64,000 nt of DNA, taken from Aldersonia sp. NBC_00410 (lineage in GTDB: Bacteria; Actinomycetota; Actinomycetes; Mycobacteriales; Mycobacteriaceae). This document shows positions 35,183 to 43,976 of this stretch, piece by piece. The stretch is taken from positions 310,001 through 374,000 of the forward strand of contig NZ_JAPENM010000001.1 of NCBI RefSeq assembly GCF_026342035.1. Direction: 5' to 3'. Within the stretch, counting starts at the first letter, position 1. Each line of letters starts with the position of its first letter. Under the pieces are notes generated by a model. The model saw only the letters and a program-made list of their open reading frames with translations. It did not search any database and had not been told where the DNA came from. The position numbers were made by a program, and so were the translations under genes.

Positions 35183-35278
35183 CCTATCGGGCGCTACGCA
35201 GGCTACGCGCCAGGCCTATCGGGCGCTCCGCAGGCTACGCGCCAGGCCTATCGGGCGCTCCGCAGGCTACGCGCTGGG
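35183..35278. repeat. Tandem repeat, three 32-bp units
   Basis: Units begin at 35183, 35215 and 35247, each starting CCTATCGGGCGCT and continuing CGCAGGCTACGCGC. Unit 1 and 2 differ by one base, unit 3 has a changed end. It fills the gap between the hydrolase start (35153) and the ppk2 stop (35283), so it lies in the ppk2 3' region and hydrolase promoter. Confidence 0.85.
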
Positions 35279-35282
35279 AAAG

Positions 35283-36245
35283 CTACTCACCGATCACGTC
35301 ACGGGCCCGCCCGACGATCCGCGGATCGGGCTTGCCGACGAGCTCGTGGTCCTTGTTCTCGTAGTCGAACAGGCTGAGCACATGCCGCATCGCGTTGACC
35401 CTGGCGCGCTTCTTGTCGTTGCTCTTCACGACGGTCCAGGGCGCGAAATCGGTGTCGGTGTGGCGGAAGTTCGCCTCCTTTGCGGCGGTGTACTCCTCCC
35501 ACTTGTCCAGCGACTCGAGGTCCATCGGTGAGAGCTTCCACTGCCGCACCGGGTCGACCATGCGGATGGCGAAGCGCGTGCGCTGTTCGAGCGGCGACAC
35601 CGAGAACCACAGCTTGACCAGGTCGATGCCCTCCTCGACGAGCATCTGCTCGAACAGCGGGGTCTGGCGCAGGAACCGGTGGTACTGCTCATCGGTGCAG
35701 AAGCCCATCACCCGCTCGACTCCGGCGCGGTTGTACCAGGAGCGGTCGAAGAGCACGATCTCGCCGGCGGTGGGCAGGTGCAAGACGTAGCGCTGGAAAT
35801 ACCACTGCCCGGATTCGCGCTCGGACGGCTTCTCCAGGGCGACCACCTGTGCGCCGCGCGGATTCAGGTGCTCCATGAAGCGCTTGATGGTGCCGCCCTT
35901 GCCCGCGGCGTCGCGGCCCTCGAACGCAATCACCAACCGACGACCGCTGGCCTTGATCCACTTCTGCAGCTTGAGCAGCTCGATCTGCAGCAGCCGCTTT
36001 TCGCGGTCGTAGTCGGACCGGCTCATCCGCTCGTCGTAGGGATACTGCTCGCGCCAGGTATCGACCACCTGGTTGCCTGGCGACGTGACCAGCACGGGAT
36101 CGTCGTCGTCGTTGTCATCGACCTGAAACCCCGCGAGTTCGGCAAGGTCGACAGCTGTTTTCAGGTCGGCAATCGAGCTGAGGTCGATCCGGTGACCGTT
36201 CGCCTCGATCATCCGGACCACATCGCTATCTCGTAGTTCGCTCAT
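35283..36245 (-). CDS. ppk2: Polyphosphate kinase 2
   Basis: A 320-residue PPK2-family kinase. Walker A is AFEGRDAAGKGGTIKRFMEH (residues 108-127), followed by the PPK2 motifs VVALEKPSERESGQWYFQRY, Walker B IVLFDRSWYNRAGVERVMGF, and the lid RQTPLFEQMLVEEGIDLVKL. One PPK2 domain preceded by about 95 residues of N-terminal region indicates class I, which phosphorylates ADP or GDP using polyphosphate, or the reverse. AAGGCG precedes the ATG. In Corynebacterium the gene at the porH-porA locus on the side away from groEL2 is also a ppk2. Confidence 0.93.
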   Translation of the reverse strand: MSELRDSDVVRMIEANGHRIDLSSIADLKTAVDLAELAGFQVDDNDDDDPVLVTSPGNQVVDTWREQYPYDERMSRSDYDREKRLLQIELLKLQKWIKASGRRLVIAFEGRDAAGKGGTIKRFMEHLNPRGAQVVALEKPSERESGQWYFQRYVLHLPTAGEIVLFDRSWYNRAGVERVMGFCTDEQYHRFLRQTPLFEQMLVEEGIDLVKLWFSVSPLEQRTRFAIRMVDPVRQWKLSPMDLESLDKWEEYTAAKEANFRHTDTDFAPWTVVKSNDKKRARVNAMRHVLSLFDYENKDHELVGKPDPRIVGRARDVIGE

Positions 36246-36325
36246 CGCCTTCGAAAATATCGGTTGCAGGCCGCCGACAGGTGTCCCTGCGGTGAACGCA
36301 ACGAATTTGGGACGATTCGGGGGCT

Positions 36326-36961
36326 TCAGGCGACAATCGCGCCGAGGAGCATCCGGCGCAGCACCCGCACGACGTCGTCGAGCGGCCGGCGCGGTTCGGC
36401 GACGCTCCAGTCGTAGACGACGTAGTTGACCGCACCCATCAGGGCGCTGACCCGGATGTCGAGATCACCCGCGGGGATGCCCCCGCCCTTTGCCGCGCGG
36501 CGGACGATCGTGTCGAGCAGCGCCGACCACTCACGGCGCTGCTGCGTCCGCTTTTCCTCCACCCGGGTACTGGCGCCGACCACCTCGACGAGCGATACCC
36601 GCGCCTTGCGCGGGTCACCGCCGATGGAGTCGATGTAGGCCCTCGTCGCCGAGTCGACGTAGGCGACCGGATCGGCGCTGAGACTGGTGGCCACGAGGGC
36701 CGCGGCCACCGAGTTGCGCGCGGTCTGCTCGATGTCGATATACAGCTCGATCAGCAAGGCCTCGCGGCCGGTGAATTCCTCGTAGAACTGCCGCGAAGAC
36801 AAGCCGGCGTCGCGGCAAATGGCGCCGACGGAACTGTTCGCGTACCCGTCGCGCGCGAACACGGTGAGCCCGGACTCGAGAAATCGTGAGCGCCGCTCGC
36901 GCTGACGATCCTCAACCGGCTGTCCGGCGTAGGTCCGCCCGACAGAGACTTCCTGTGTCAT
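36326..36961 (-). CDS. TetR-family transcriptional regulator
   Basis: A 211-residue TetR-type protein. The N-terminal HTH runs from about residue 22: RERRSRFLESGLTVFARDGY, SSVGAICRDAGLSSRQFYEE with FTGREALLIELY as helix 4. The C-terminal ligand domain is helical (VAAALVATSLSADPVAYVDS, DDVVRVLRRMLLGAIVA). Ligand and target are unknown. It lies between ppk2 and the small ORFs, an insertion relative to the Corynebacterium order, and could regulate either neighbour. Confidence 0.85.
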   Translation of the reverse strand: MTQEVSVGRTYAGQPVEDRQRERRSRFLESGLTVFARDGYANSSVGAICRDAGLSSRQFYEEFTGREALLIELYIDIEQTARNSVAAALVATSLSADPVAYVDSATRAYIDSIGGDPRKARVSLVEVVGASTRVEEKRTQQRREWSALLDTIVRRAAKGGGIPAGDLDIRVSALMGAVNYVVYDWSVAEPRRPLDDVVRVLRRMLLGAIVA

Positions 36962-36981
36962 TAGTCCCGAGAATACAGAAC

Positions 36982-37010
36982 GGCCCGGTTCGCATACCGC
37001 AAACCGGGCC
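36982..37010 (-). terminator. Hairpin upstream of tetR, after small ORF
   Basis: GGCCCGGTT at 36982-36990 pairs with AACCGGGCC at 37002-37010, loop of 11. On the minus strand it follows the 31-residue ORF (stop 37031) and precedes the tetR start (36961), so it probably ends the small-ORF transcript. Confidence 0.55.
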
Positions 37011-37030
37011 TTCCGAGGGCGTGTGCCGAG

Positions 37031-37126
37031 CTACGCCTCGCTGCTGAGGCTGTCGATGAGCGTCTGAATGAACGTGAACAGCGGGACGTCGCCGCTGCTG
37101 AACTCGAACGAACCAGAGGGCAGCAT
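37031..37126 (-). CDS. Tiny acidic peptide, candidate PorA/PorH-like, 31 residues
   Basis: ATG 37126 gives MLPSGSFEFSSGDVPLFTFI followed by a short amphipathic stretch and SLSSEA-stop. An in-frame ATG six codons earlier lies inside a hairpin and is an alternative. No Shine-Dalgarno is visible, which weakens the call, but 27 or so of 31 third positions are G or C, fitting real coding. It has no signal peptide, is acidic and carries one amphipathic helix, as do corynebacterial PorA and PorH. It stands second in the groEL2 - peptide - peptide - (tetR) - ppk2 order. Function is inferred from position and character only; no sequence match was tested. Confidence 0.4.
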   Translation of the reverse strand: MLPSGSFEFSSGDVPLFTFIQTLIDSLSSEA

Positions 37127-37128
37127 GT

Positions 37129-37158
37129 AGAGCCCGGCCTGCATGCAGGCCGGGCTCT
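37129..37158. terminator. Perfect 30-base palindrome between small ORFs
   Basis: AGAGCCCGGCCTGCA at 37129-37143 is followed by its exact inverse at 37144-37158. It fills the gap between the 47-residue ORF (stop 37172) and the 31-residue ORF (start 37126). As RNA it folds into a very stable hairpin that may end or protect the first ORF's message. Confidence 0.65.
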
Positions 37159-37171
37159 GGGTAACGAGTTG

Positions 37172-37315
37172 CTAGGGGGCGGGCGGCGGGGTGGTGCCGG
37201 TGCCCGTCAGAGATCCAAAGATCCCGTTGATGAGCGCCACGAGGTTCGGTCCGATGTCGATGATGCCGGACGAGAGGTTGCTGGTGTCCTGCTTGAAGGA
37301 TGATGTATTGCGCAC
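37172..37315 (-). CDS. Small peptide, candidate PorH-like cell-wall channel, 47 residues
   Basis: A GTG at 37315 has AGGAG seven bases ahead and gives VRNTSSFKQDTSNLSSGIID, then IGPNLVALINGIFGSLTG and the tail TGTGTTPPPAP. A 14-codon upstream extension to ATG 37357 is unlikely. Corynebacterial PorH (57 residues) and PorA (45) are similarly tiny, lack signal peptides, carry an amphipathic helix, and are encoded between groEL2 and ppk2, as here. IGPNLVALINGIFGSL can be laid against PorH's IPTLLDSILNFF-like core by eye. The AT-rich 5' region suggests a strong promoter of its own. Channel function is inferred, not shown. Confidence 0.55.
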   Translation of the reverse strand: MRNTSSFKQDTSNLSSGIIDIGPNLVALINGIFGSLTGTGTTPPPAP

Positions 37316-37365
37316 GTGGTTCTCCTGCGTTCCCCGATGACGCGTCGTGCGCGACATCGCCGAAT

Positions 37366-37423
37366 CGGCCGACTGAATTGCCGACCTTTCAGTTAATTCG
37401 CAAATGAGATATTTCCGTTACCG
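37366..37423 (-). promoter_or_regulatory. Conserved two-block promoter module (copy 1)
   Basis: On the minus strand GGTAACGGAAA (37413-37423) is followed after 23 bases by a 24-base block (37366-37389) ending in the words ATTCAGTCGGCCGA. Both blocks, with nearly equal spacing, recur upstream of the Ig-like gene at 42040-42098. GTAAC words are MtrA-like half-sites in Mycobacteriales. Likely a core promoter or regulator site for the 47-residue ORF. Confidence 0.5.
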
Positions 37424-37528
37424 GAATGACACAGGAACATCAACCAAAGTTGACGCGAACGACAGCAAAAATCACTATGGAATTGGACACATGACCGGAA
37501 AAGAGTAATGCAGGTCATGAGACGGCAA

Positions 37529-37560
37529 CAGCCCGGTCCCACCGAAGTGGAACCGGGCTG
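37529..37560 (-). terminator. groEL2 terminator hairpin
   Basis: CAGCCCGGT (37529-37537) pairs with ACCGGGCTG (37552-37560), and CCAC with GTGG close a loop that reads TTCG on the minus strand, a stable tetraloop. It lies 44 bases beyond the groEL2 stop. Confidence 0.8.
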
Positions 37561-37603
37561 CTGGTGAACCGGGTTTGGACCGAAAAGCCCAGTTGGCTCG
37601 GAC

Positions 37604-39292
<1,689 letters not shown>

Positions 39293-39365
39293 TCAACGCT
39301 GGGCCAGGACTCGGTGCCCGCGACGGACGACCGGGGTGTCATTGTTCCGGTCTCACCGTCCCGAC

Positions 39366-39409
39366 CTGGCACTCACAGTTCGCGAGTGCCAAGTGCCTTT
39401 TTAGCACTC
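39366..39409. promoter_or_regulatory. CIRCE operator plus extra half-site for HrcA
   Basis: CTGGCACTC (39366-39374), nine spacer bases, and GAGTGCCAA (39384-39392) form a near-canonical CIRCE inverted repeat. A further exact half, TTAGCACTC, lies at 39401-39409. Position is 137-180 bp upstream of the groEL2 ATG. The heat-shock repressor HrcA should bind here. Confidence 0.88.
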
Positions 39410-39521
39410 GGACCAGGGGAGTGCAAGGTTGGCATGGGCCGGTGCCCCGCTTCCCATGCACCGCTCCGGCGCCGCAACTGTGCAGTCGGCGGGTCGGCTC
39501 GACCTGGATTATCGTCGGTAG

Positions 39522-40310
39522 ATGCACACACTGGGTGGCGTGCTCTTCGATATCGACGGGGTACTGGTCACGTCCTGGGAGCCGATCGCGGGAGCGCGCG
39601 AGACGATCGAGGCGCTCGACGACAATTCGATCGCCCGCACCTTCCTGACCAACACCACCTCGAAGTCACGCAAGCAGATCGCCGAGGCACTGTCCGAGGC
39701 GGGCATGGCGGCGAACGCAGACGAGGTGCTGACCGCAGCCGCGCTCACCGGTGAGTACGTGCGCGAGCACCATCCGGGCGCGCGCTGCTACCTGCTCAAC
39801 AGCGGCAACGTGCGCGACGACATGCCCGGAATCGAGTTCGTCGACGACGATCCGGAGGTGGTCGTGCTCGGTGGTGCGGGCGAGGAGTTCGGCCACCGCG
39901 AGCTGTCCGCGGTCTACGAATGGATGTCGCAGGGTGTGCCGGTGGTGGCGATGCACCGGAGCATGACCTGGTCGACCCGCGAGGGGCTGCGCATCGATAC
40001 CGGGATCTACCTCACCGGGATGGAGGAATCCTCCGGTCACAAGGCAACTGCGGTCGGCAAACCCGCGCCCGCCGGGTTCCTCGCAGCCGCCAACCGGATG
40101 GGCGTCGACCCCGATGATGTCGTGATGGTCGGCGACGACCTGCACAACGACGTCCTGGCCGCGCAGGTCGTCGGCATGACCGGCGTGCTGGTCAAAACCG
40201 GCAAGTTCCGGCCCGACACCCTGCGCCGCTGGGCGCGCGACGAGTTCGCCATGCAGCCCGACCACGTCATCGACACCGTCGCCGACCTGCCGAAGGTGCT
40301 CGGGATCTGA
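39522..40310 (+). CDS. HAD-family hydrolase (NagD/LHPP-like)
   Basis: A 262-residue HAD phosphatase of subclass II (C2 cap). Motif I is GGVLFDIDGVLV (Asp10 and Asp12), motif II FLTNTTSKSRKQIAEAL, the lysine region GKPAPAGFLAAANRMGVDPD, and motif III/IV VVMVGDDLHNDVLAAQ. This fits the TIGR01458-like group near phospholysine/phosphohistidine pyrophosphatase and 4-nitrophenyl phosphatases. It diverges from groEL2. Natural substrate unknown. Confidence 0.85.
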   Translation: MHTLGGVLFDIDGVLVTSWEPIAGARETIEALDDNSIARTFLTNTTSKSRKQIAEALSEAGMAANADEVLTAAALTGEYVREHHPGARCYLLNSGNVRDDMPGIEFVDDDPEVVVLGGAGEEFGHRELSAVYEWMSQGVPVVAMHRSMTWSTREGLRIDTGIYLTGMEESSGHKATAVGKPAPAGFLAAANRMGVDPDDVVMVGDDLHNDVLAAQVVGMTGVLVKTGKFRPDTLRRWARDEFAMQPDHVIDTVADLPKVLGI

Positions 40311-40311
40311 T

Positions 40312-40439
40312 GTGTAAGGGATTTTGTCAAGCGGGCAGGGTGAGGCGCCGCCGGCGAGGCGGCGACCTCACACCGGATCCCGGCCGTGGTCAAGGCCTGC
40401 GTGCACATCCAGTCCAACGCTCGCACGCTCGGTAAACAC
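40312..40439 (-). pseudogene. Remnant of an IS110-family transposase
   Basis: From GTG 40439 the minus strand reads VFTERASVGLDVHA, the conserved N-terminus of IS110-type (DEDD) transposases. It then shifts frame and continues ALTTAGIRCEVAASP, which is a motif about 55 residues further on in intact relatives (AAGVRCEVAAPSK). The sequence then reaches TTGACAAAATCCC, like the right end of these elements. So two internal deletions have removed nearly the whole gene. Upstream, 40440-40570 resembles the structured non-coding left end. Similarities are from memory, not a search. Confidence 0.6.
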
Positions 40440-40522
40440 CGGGGCCTTCCACAAATGTCGGATAGTCCGAGCAGGCGGCCCCTGCCCGGTAACCCAACGA
40501 ATGTTGTGAGCGAGGCCCCGGC

Positions 40523-40567
40523 CCGCAACCGCTCCCCAGTAAGCAGTCACGTCATACGCTCTAGTCC
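40523..40567. repeat. 45-bp direct repeat, left copy (IS110-end-like)
   Basis: Matches 42298-42342 at about 41 of 45 positions, same orientation, with the core AAGCAGTCACGTCATACG. It lies in the non-coding region ahead of the transposase remnant. The two copies bracket the Ig-like gene. Confidence 0.7.
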
Positions 40568-40585
40568 CCGAGATCGGGGGTTCGG

Positions 40586-41947
40586 TTAGGAAGAACCGTA
40601 GGTGGGCGGAGTCCCGGACGACGTGACGGTGACCACCTTGGCTTCCGAGGTCGAACCGAAGTATCCGGACGTGCTGCCGCTGTACTTCGCAGTGACGCTG
40701 TGTGGGCCCCCTGTCAAGTTGTAATAAGTGATGCTCGCACGACCGTTGGTCACTGGAACGGCAGCACCGATAGCGTCCGTGCCGTCGAAGAACTGCACGG
40801 TGCCACCGTTACCGTTCGGTGCCGGATTCACGACGACGGACAATGTCACGCCCTCCGCCGGCCTCACGGTCTCCGGTGCGGTCAGCGTGGTGGTCGTGAC
40901 CACATAACTCGATAATGGGACCGTCACCGCGATCCTTGCTGCCGGTGCCGACGAGGCGACGAACCCGGGAGCACCACTGAACTTCGCGGTGATCGAGTGC
41001 GAACCCGCGGTGGCGAACGCCTGGCTCAGCGTCGCCGTGCCGCCGGTGACGTCAACCGGTGCGCCGAGCGGCTTAGCGCCGTCGAAGAACTGCACGGTGC
41101 CGCCGGTGGGTGCGGGCGAGACCGTCGCGGTCAGGTTCACCGACGCGCCGGTGTCCGCCGTCGCCGGCACCGAGAGCGTGGTCGTGGTGGCAACATCAAG
41201 CGGCGCCGAGACCGTTACCGCAACCGTTGCTGCCGGTGCGGACGAGGCGACGAACCCGGGAGCACCACTGAAGCTCGCGGTGATCGAGTGCGAACCCGCG
41301 GTGGCGAACGCCTGGCTCAGCGTCGCCGTGCCGCCGATGGCGTCAATCGGTGCGCCGAGCGGGGTAGCGCCGTCGAAGAACTGCACGGTGCCGCCGGTGG
41401 GTGCGGGCGAGACCGTCGCGGTCAGGTTCACCGACGCGCCGGTGTCCGCCGTCGCCGGCACCGAGAGCGTGGTCGTGGTGGCAACATCAACCGGCGCCGG
41501 ATCCGACACCTCGACGTTTGCTGCCGGTGCCGCCGAGGCGACGAACCCGGGAGCACCACTGAAACTCGCGGTGATCGAGTGCGAACCCGCGGTGGCGAAC
41601 GCCTGGCTCAGCGTCGCCGTGCCGCCGATGGCGTCAACCGGTGCGCCGATCGGGGTACCGCCGTCGAAGAACTGCACGGTGCCGCCGTCCGGGGCCGGGC
41701 TGACCGTCGCCACCAGATCCACCGGCGCACCGTTCGTCGCCGTTGCCGGCGCCGTCAGGGTGGTCGTGGTGTCGGCATCCGGGATGGTGCCCTGGACCGT
41801 CCGTAGGAGCGTCCACTGGCCGGCGGTTGTCGACTGGCTTACGGGCGCAGCCCACGCCGCCCCCACGCCGAAGGATGCGGCGAAACCCGCTGTCACCGCT
41901 ACCGTGCTCGCGCCGGCCAATAGCCGACGCAGCTTCTTGTTCTGCAC
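40586..41947 (-). CDS. Secreted Ig-like domain repeat protein
   Basis: GTG 41947 is chosen because GGAGG precedes it and it gives a perfect signal peptide (VQNKKLRRLLAGASTVAVTA, cleavage near AWA-AP at residue 33). The 453-residue protein holds four bacterial Ig-like (Big_3-type) domains starting near residues 60, 157, 254 and 351. Each has TLSVPATADTG, LTATVSPAPTGGTVQFFDG, and ATLSQAFATAGSHSITASFS. Three are almost identical in DNA with a 291-bp period; the fourth is diverged. No cell-wall anchor is visible. Probably a surface or extracellular adhesive or structural protein. It lies between two 45-bp IS-related repeats. Confidence 0.85.
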   Translation of the reverse strand: MQNKKLRRLLAGASTVAVTAGFAASFGVGAAWAAPVSQSTTAGQWTLLRTVQGTIPDADTTTTLTAPATATNGAPVDLVATVSPAPDGGTVQFFDGGTPIGAPVDAIGGTATLSQAFATAGSHSITASFSGAPGFVASAAPAANVEVSDPAPVDVATTTTLSVPATADTGASVNLTATVSPAPTGGTVQFFDGATPLGAPIDAIGGTATLSQAFATAGSHSITASFSGAPGFVASSAPAATVAVTVSAPLDVATTTTLSVPATADTGASVNLTATVSPAPTGGTVQFFDGAKPLGAPVDVTGGTATLSQAFATAGSHSITAKFSGAPGFVASSAPAARIAVTVPLSSYVVTTTTLTAPETVRPAEGVTLSVVVNPAPNGNGGTVQFFDGTDAIGAAVPVTNGRASITYYNLTGGPHSVTAKYSGSTSGYFGSTSEAKVVTVTSSGTPPTYGSS

Positions 41948-42039
41948 TCTTTCGAACCTCCGTCTGGAACGCCCCGACCAGAAGCGGTGCGCTGTGCTCA
42001 GTTCTGATTTCCCGACATCGGCGACAATCCGCCTACCGG

Positions 42040-42098
42040 TCGGCCGACTGAATGGCCTACCTTGCACAGACTTCGCCCGACGTAACCTTTTCGTTACC
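42040..42098 (-). promoter_or_regulatory. Conserved two-block promoter module (copy 2)
   Basis: Minus-strand GGTAACGAAAA (42088-42098) and a 24-base block (42040-42063) differ from the copy at 37366-37423 by only 2 of 24 bases in the second block and keep 24 against 23 bases of spacing. Here a second inverted GTTAC makes a GTAAC-n6-GTTAC dyad at 42082-42097. Confidence 0.5.
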
Positions 42099-42297
42099 AC
42101 AAATAGCGCAGAAAGAAATCGGCAAAGTTGCTGTAGATAGCAGGAATTAGGACGCTGTCGTTGTGCAGACCGTCCCATCCAGATGCCCGACGGAACGACC
42201 GTCCCGGTGCGCCTCGTTCATCGATGCCGGATCCGACGTTGGGCGAGCGACGGCGGAACCGGTGGTTGCCGCTGCCGGGCAGGGTGGCTAAGACGTG
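42094..42297 (-). other. Possible gene fragment in intergenic region
   Basis: The 402-bp gap 41948-42349 holds the promoter module, a 45-bp repeat, and on the minus strand an open frame ending RRASGWDGLHNDSVLIPAIY, SNFADFFLRYLW-stop. The end looks like the C-terminus of a real, perhaps hydrolase-like protein, but I recognise no family and the upstream part is unconvincing. The stop overlaps the GGTAAC block. Confidence 0.25.
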
Positions 42298-42342
42298 CCG
42301 CAACCGCTCCTCAGCAAGCAGTCACGTCATACGGTCCAGTCC
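42298..42342. repeat. 45-bp direct repeat, right copy
   Basis: Second copy of the unit at 40523-40567, 1.78 kb away and just downstream of the esterase stop (42350). It probably derives from another IS110-type end or from the same insertion event. Confidence 0.7.
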
Positions 42343-42349
42343 TACGGCC

Positions 42350-43897
42350 CTAAGCTCGGATCGCGGGCTCGCCCGGTGCGGTGCCGCCCCGGCGGTGGTG
42401 GCTCTCGTACCCCGCCCACGCCTTGCGCCGCTCGGCGTGCGGGTCGAACGCCACCCACGGCGGCGCGTCGAAGATCATCGTCGCGCGATCACCGGTGTTG
42501 TAGCCCGGCCACGACGCGAGCGGTCGCCCGCGACGGCCGAACGCCAACCAGTTGTCCTGCATCGCGTGCGTCACCCGGCGCATGCCGCGGCGGCCACCGA
42601 GTGCGGTGGTGGTCCGCCCGATGCCGGTCTCCCCCATGCCGAATACCGGGATCATCTCCATCGCGTGCGTCGCACCGAGCCCGATGCCACCGAGCAGTCG
42701 CGGCGCGAAGTCGTACCGGTACATGAACGTCGGCGCGTACTCCGAGTGCGCCTCGGCGATCTCGACACTGGGATGCCAGAAGGTGACGTCGCTACCGATC
42801 GCGCGGGCCGCCGCCTTGCCCGGATAGCCCGGGTAGGCGGCGATCACCCGGTCGCGCACCTTCGGGTCGGTGGCCTCGAACATTGCCTCGATCCGGTTCG
42901 GCTTGGTCGGCAGCGCGTCCGGCATCCAGGCGAACAGGCTGCTTTCCCGCCGGTTCGCGCCGATGATCAGCGGCACCCGATTCGCAGTGCCGTTGCGGAA
43001 CGCGGCGGCCGGCCACTCCGGGAAGAAGTCACCGTCGATGGTCGGCTCGAGCGGGAAGTGCCCCGGCACGTCTTTCGCCACCGTGCGGTACAGCGCGAGC
43101 ATTGCCTTGCCGAGTTCCTTCGGGGTCGCCGTGTCGATCGCCCGCGCCGCGCTGTCCGGTGTGCCACCGAGCAGATCGACGTACGTGCGTGCCCACCGCT
43201 CCGATTCCTCCGGGTCGTGCGCCCAGTGCGCGGGGGCGCTCTGCGCGATCGCGCGATGGAACAAACCGTGCGCGGACGGGGTGACCATCAGCGACGTGAC
43301 GGCGTTGCCACCCGCGGATTCGCCGAAGATCGTGACGTTGTCCGGGTCGCCCCCGAACGCCGCGATATTGCGCTGCACCCACTCGAGTGCCGCCACCTGA
43401 TCGCGCAGACCGAGGTTGCTGTCGATCGGGCGTTCGGGCGTGGCCAACGAACTCAGGTCGAGATAGCCGAGCGGTCCGAGTCGGTAGTTCATCGAGACGA
43501 ACACGACGTCACCACGTTCGACGAGGTGCACCCCGCTGTATAGCGACAGCGCCGAGGTGCCGACGATGTACCCGCCGCCGTGGATGAACACCAGCACCGG
43601 GCGCGGGGTATCACTCGGCTCGGCGGGCGCGACCACGTTGAGCGTCAGACAGTCCTCGCTGACCGGCTGCAAGGTGCCCGGCGACAGGCCGGCGCCCCAG
43701 CGCGGCTGACACGATGCGTTCGCGAACTCCGTCGCATCGCGAACGCCGTTCCATGGCGTGACCGGAGCCGGAGCGCGCCAGCGCCGCTTCCCGACCGGCG
43801 GGGCGGCGAACGGGATCGACCGCCAGCGCCGCACCGCGCCCTCGGCGCGACCCCGGACGGATCCCTCGCTGGTCTGGACGACGAGCCTCGACGCCAT
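42350..43897 (-). CDS. Carboxylesterase type B
   Basis: A 515-residue cholinesterase/carboxylesterase-family protein. ATG 43897 is preferred over GTG 43903 because GAGGGGAG is then well spaced. It has SIPFAAPPVGKRRWRAP, SEDCLTLNVVAP, the oxyanion sequence VLVFIHGGGYIVGTS, the nucleophile VTIFGESAGGNAVTSLM, and ATHAMEMIPVFG containing the probable catalytic His. No signal peptide is seen. It hydrolyses carboxyl esters; the natural substrate is unknown. It is followed upstream by the NmrA-like gene at 43977 in the same direction, 79 bp apart. Confidence 0.9.
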   Translation of the reverse strand: MASRLVVQTSEGSVRGRAEGAVRRWRSIPFAAPPVGKRRWRAPAPVTPWNGVRDATEFANASCQPRWGAGLSPGTLQPVSEDCLTLNVVAPAEPSDTPRPVLVFIHGGGYIVGTSALSLYSGVHLVERGDVVFVSMNYRLGPLGYLDLSSLATPERPIDSNLGLRDQVAALEWVQRNIAAFGGDPDNVTIFGESAGGNAVTSLMVTPSAHGLFHRAIAQSAPAHWAHDPEESERWARTYVDLLGGTPDSAARAIDTATPKELGKAMLALYRTVAKDVPGHFPLEPTIDGDFFPEWPAAAFRNGTANRVPLIIGANRRESSLFAWMPDALPTKPNRIEAMFEATDPKVRDRVIAAYPGYPGKAAARAIGSDVTFWHPSVEIAEAHSEYAPTFMYRYDFAPRLLGGIGLGATHAMEMIPVFGMGETGIGRTTTALGGRRGMRRVTHAMQDNWLAFGRRGRPLASWPGYNTGDRATMIFDAPPWVAFDPHAERRKAWAGYESHHRRGGTAPGEPAIRA

Positions 43898-43976
43898 CGT
43901 CACACTCCCCTCACCTCGGTGTTCCTCACTCCCGTACCCAATCTCCTATACCCAATTTGAACACGTTCTAGTTTGG

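Noticed and set aside
35183..35278. CRISPR-like array
   Set aside because: The three units are directly adjacent with no spacers, and no cas genes are present.
40037..40528. 163-codon minus ORF extending into the HAD gene
   Set aside because: Only its IS110-like part is meaningful; the rest is the shadow of the HAD phosphatase gene.
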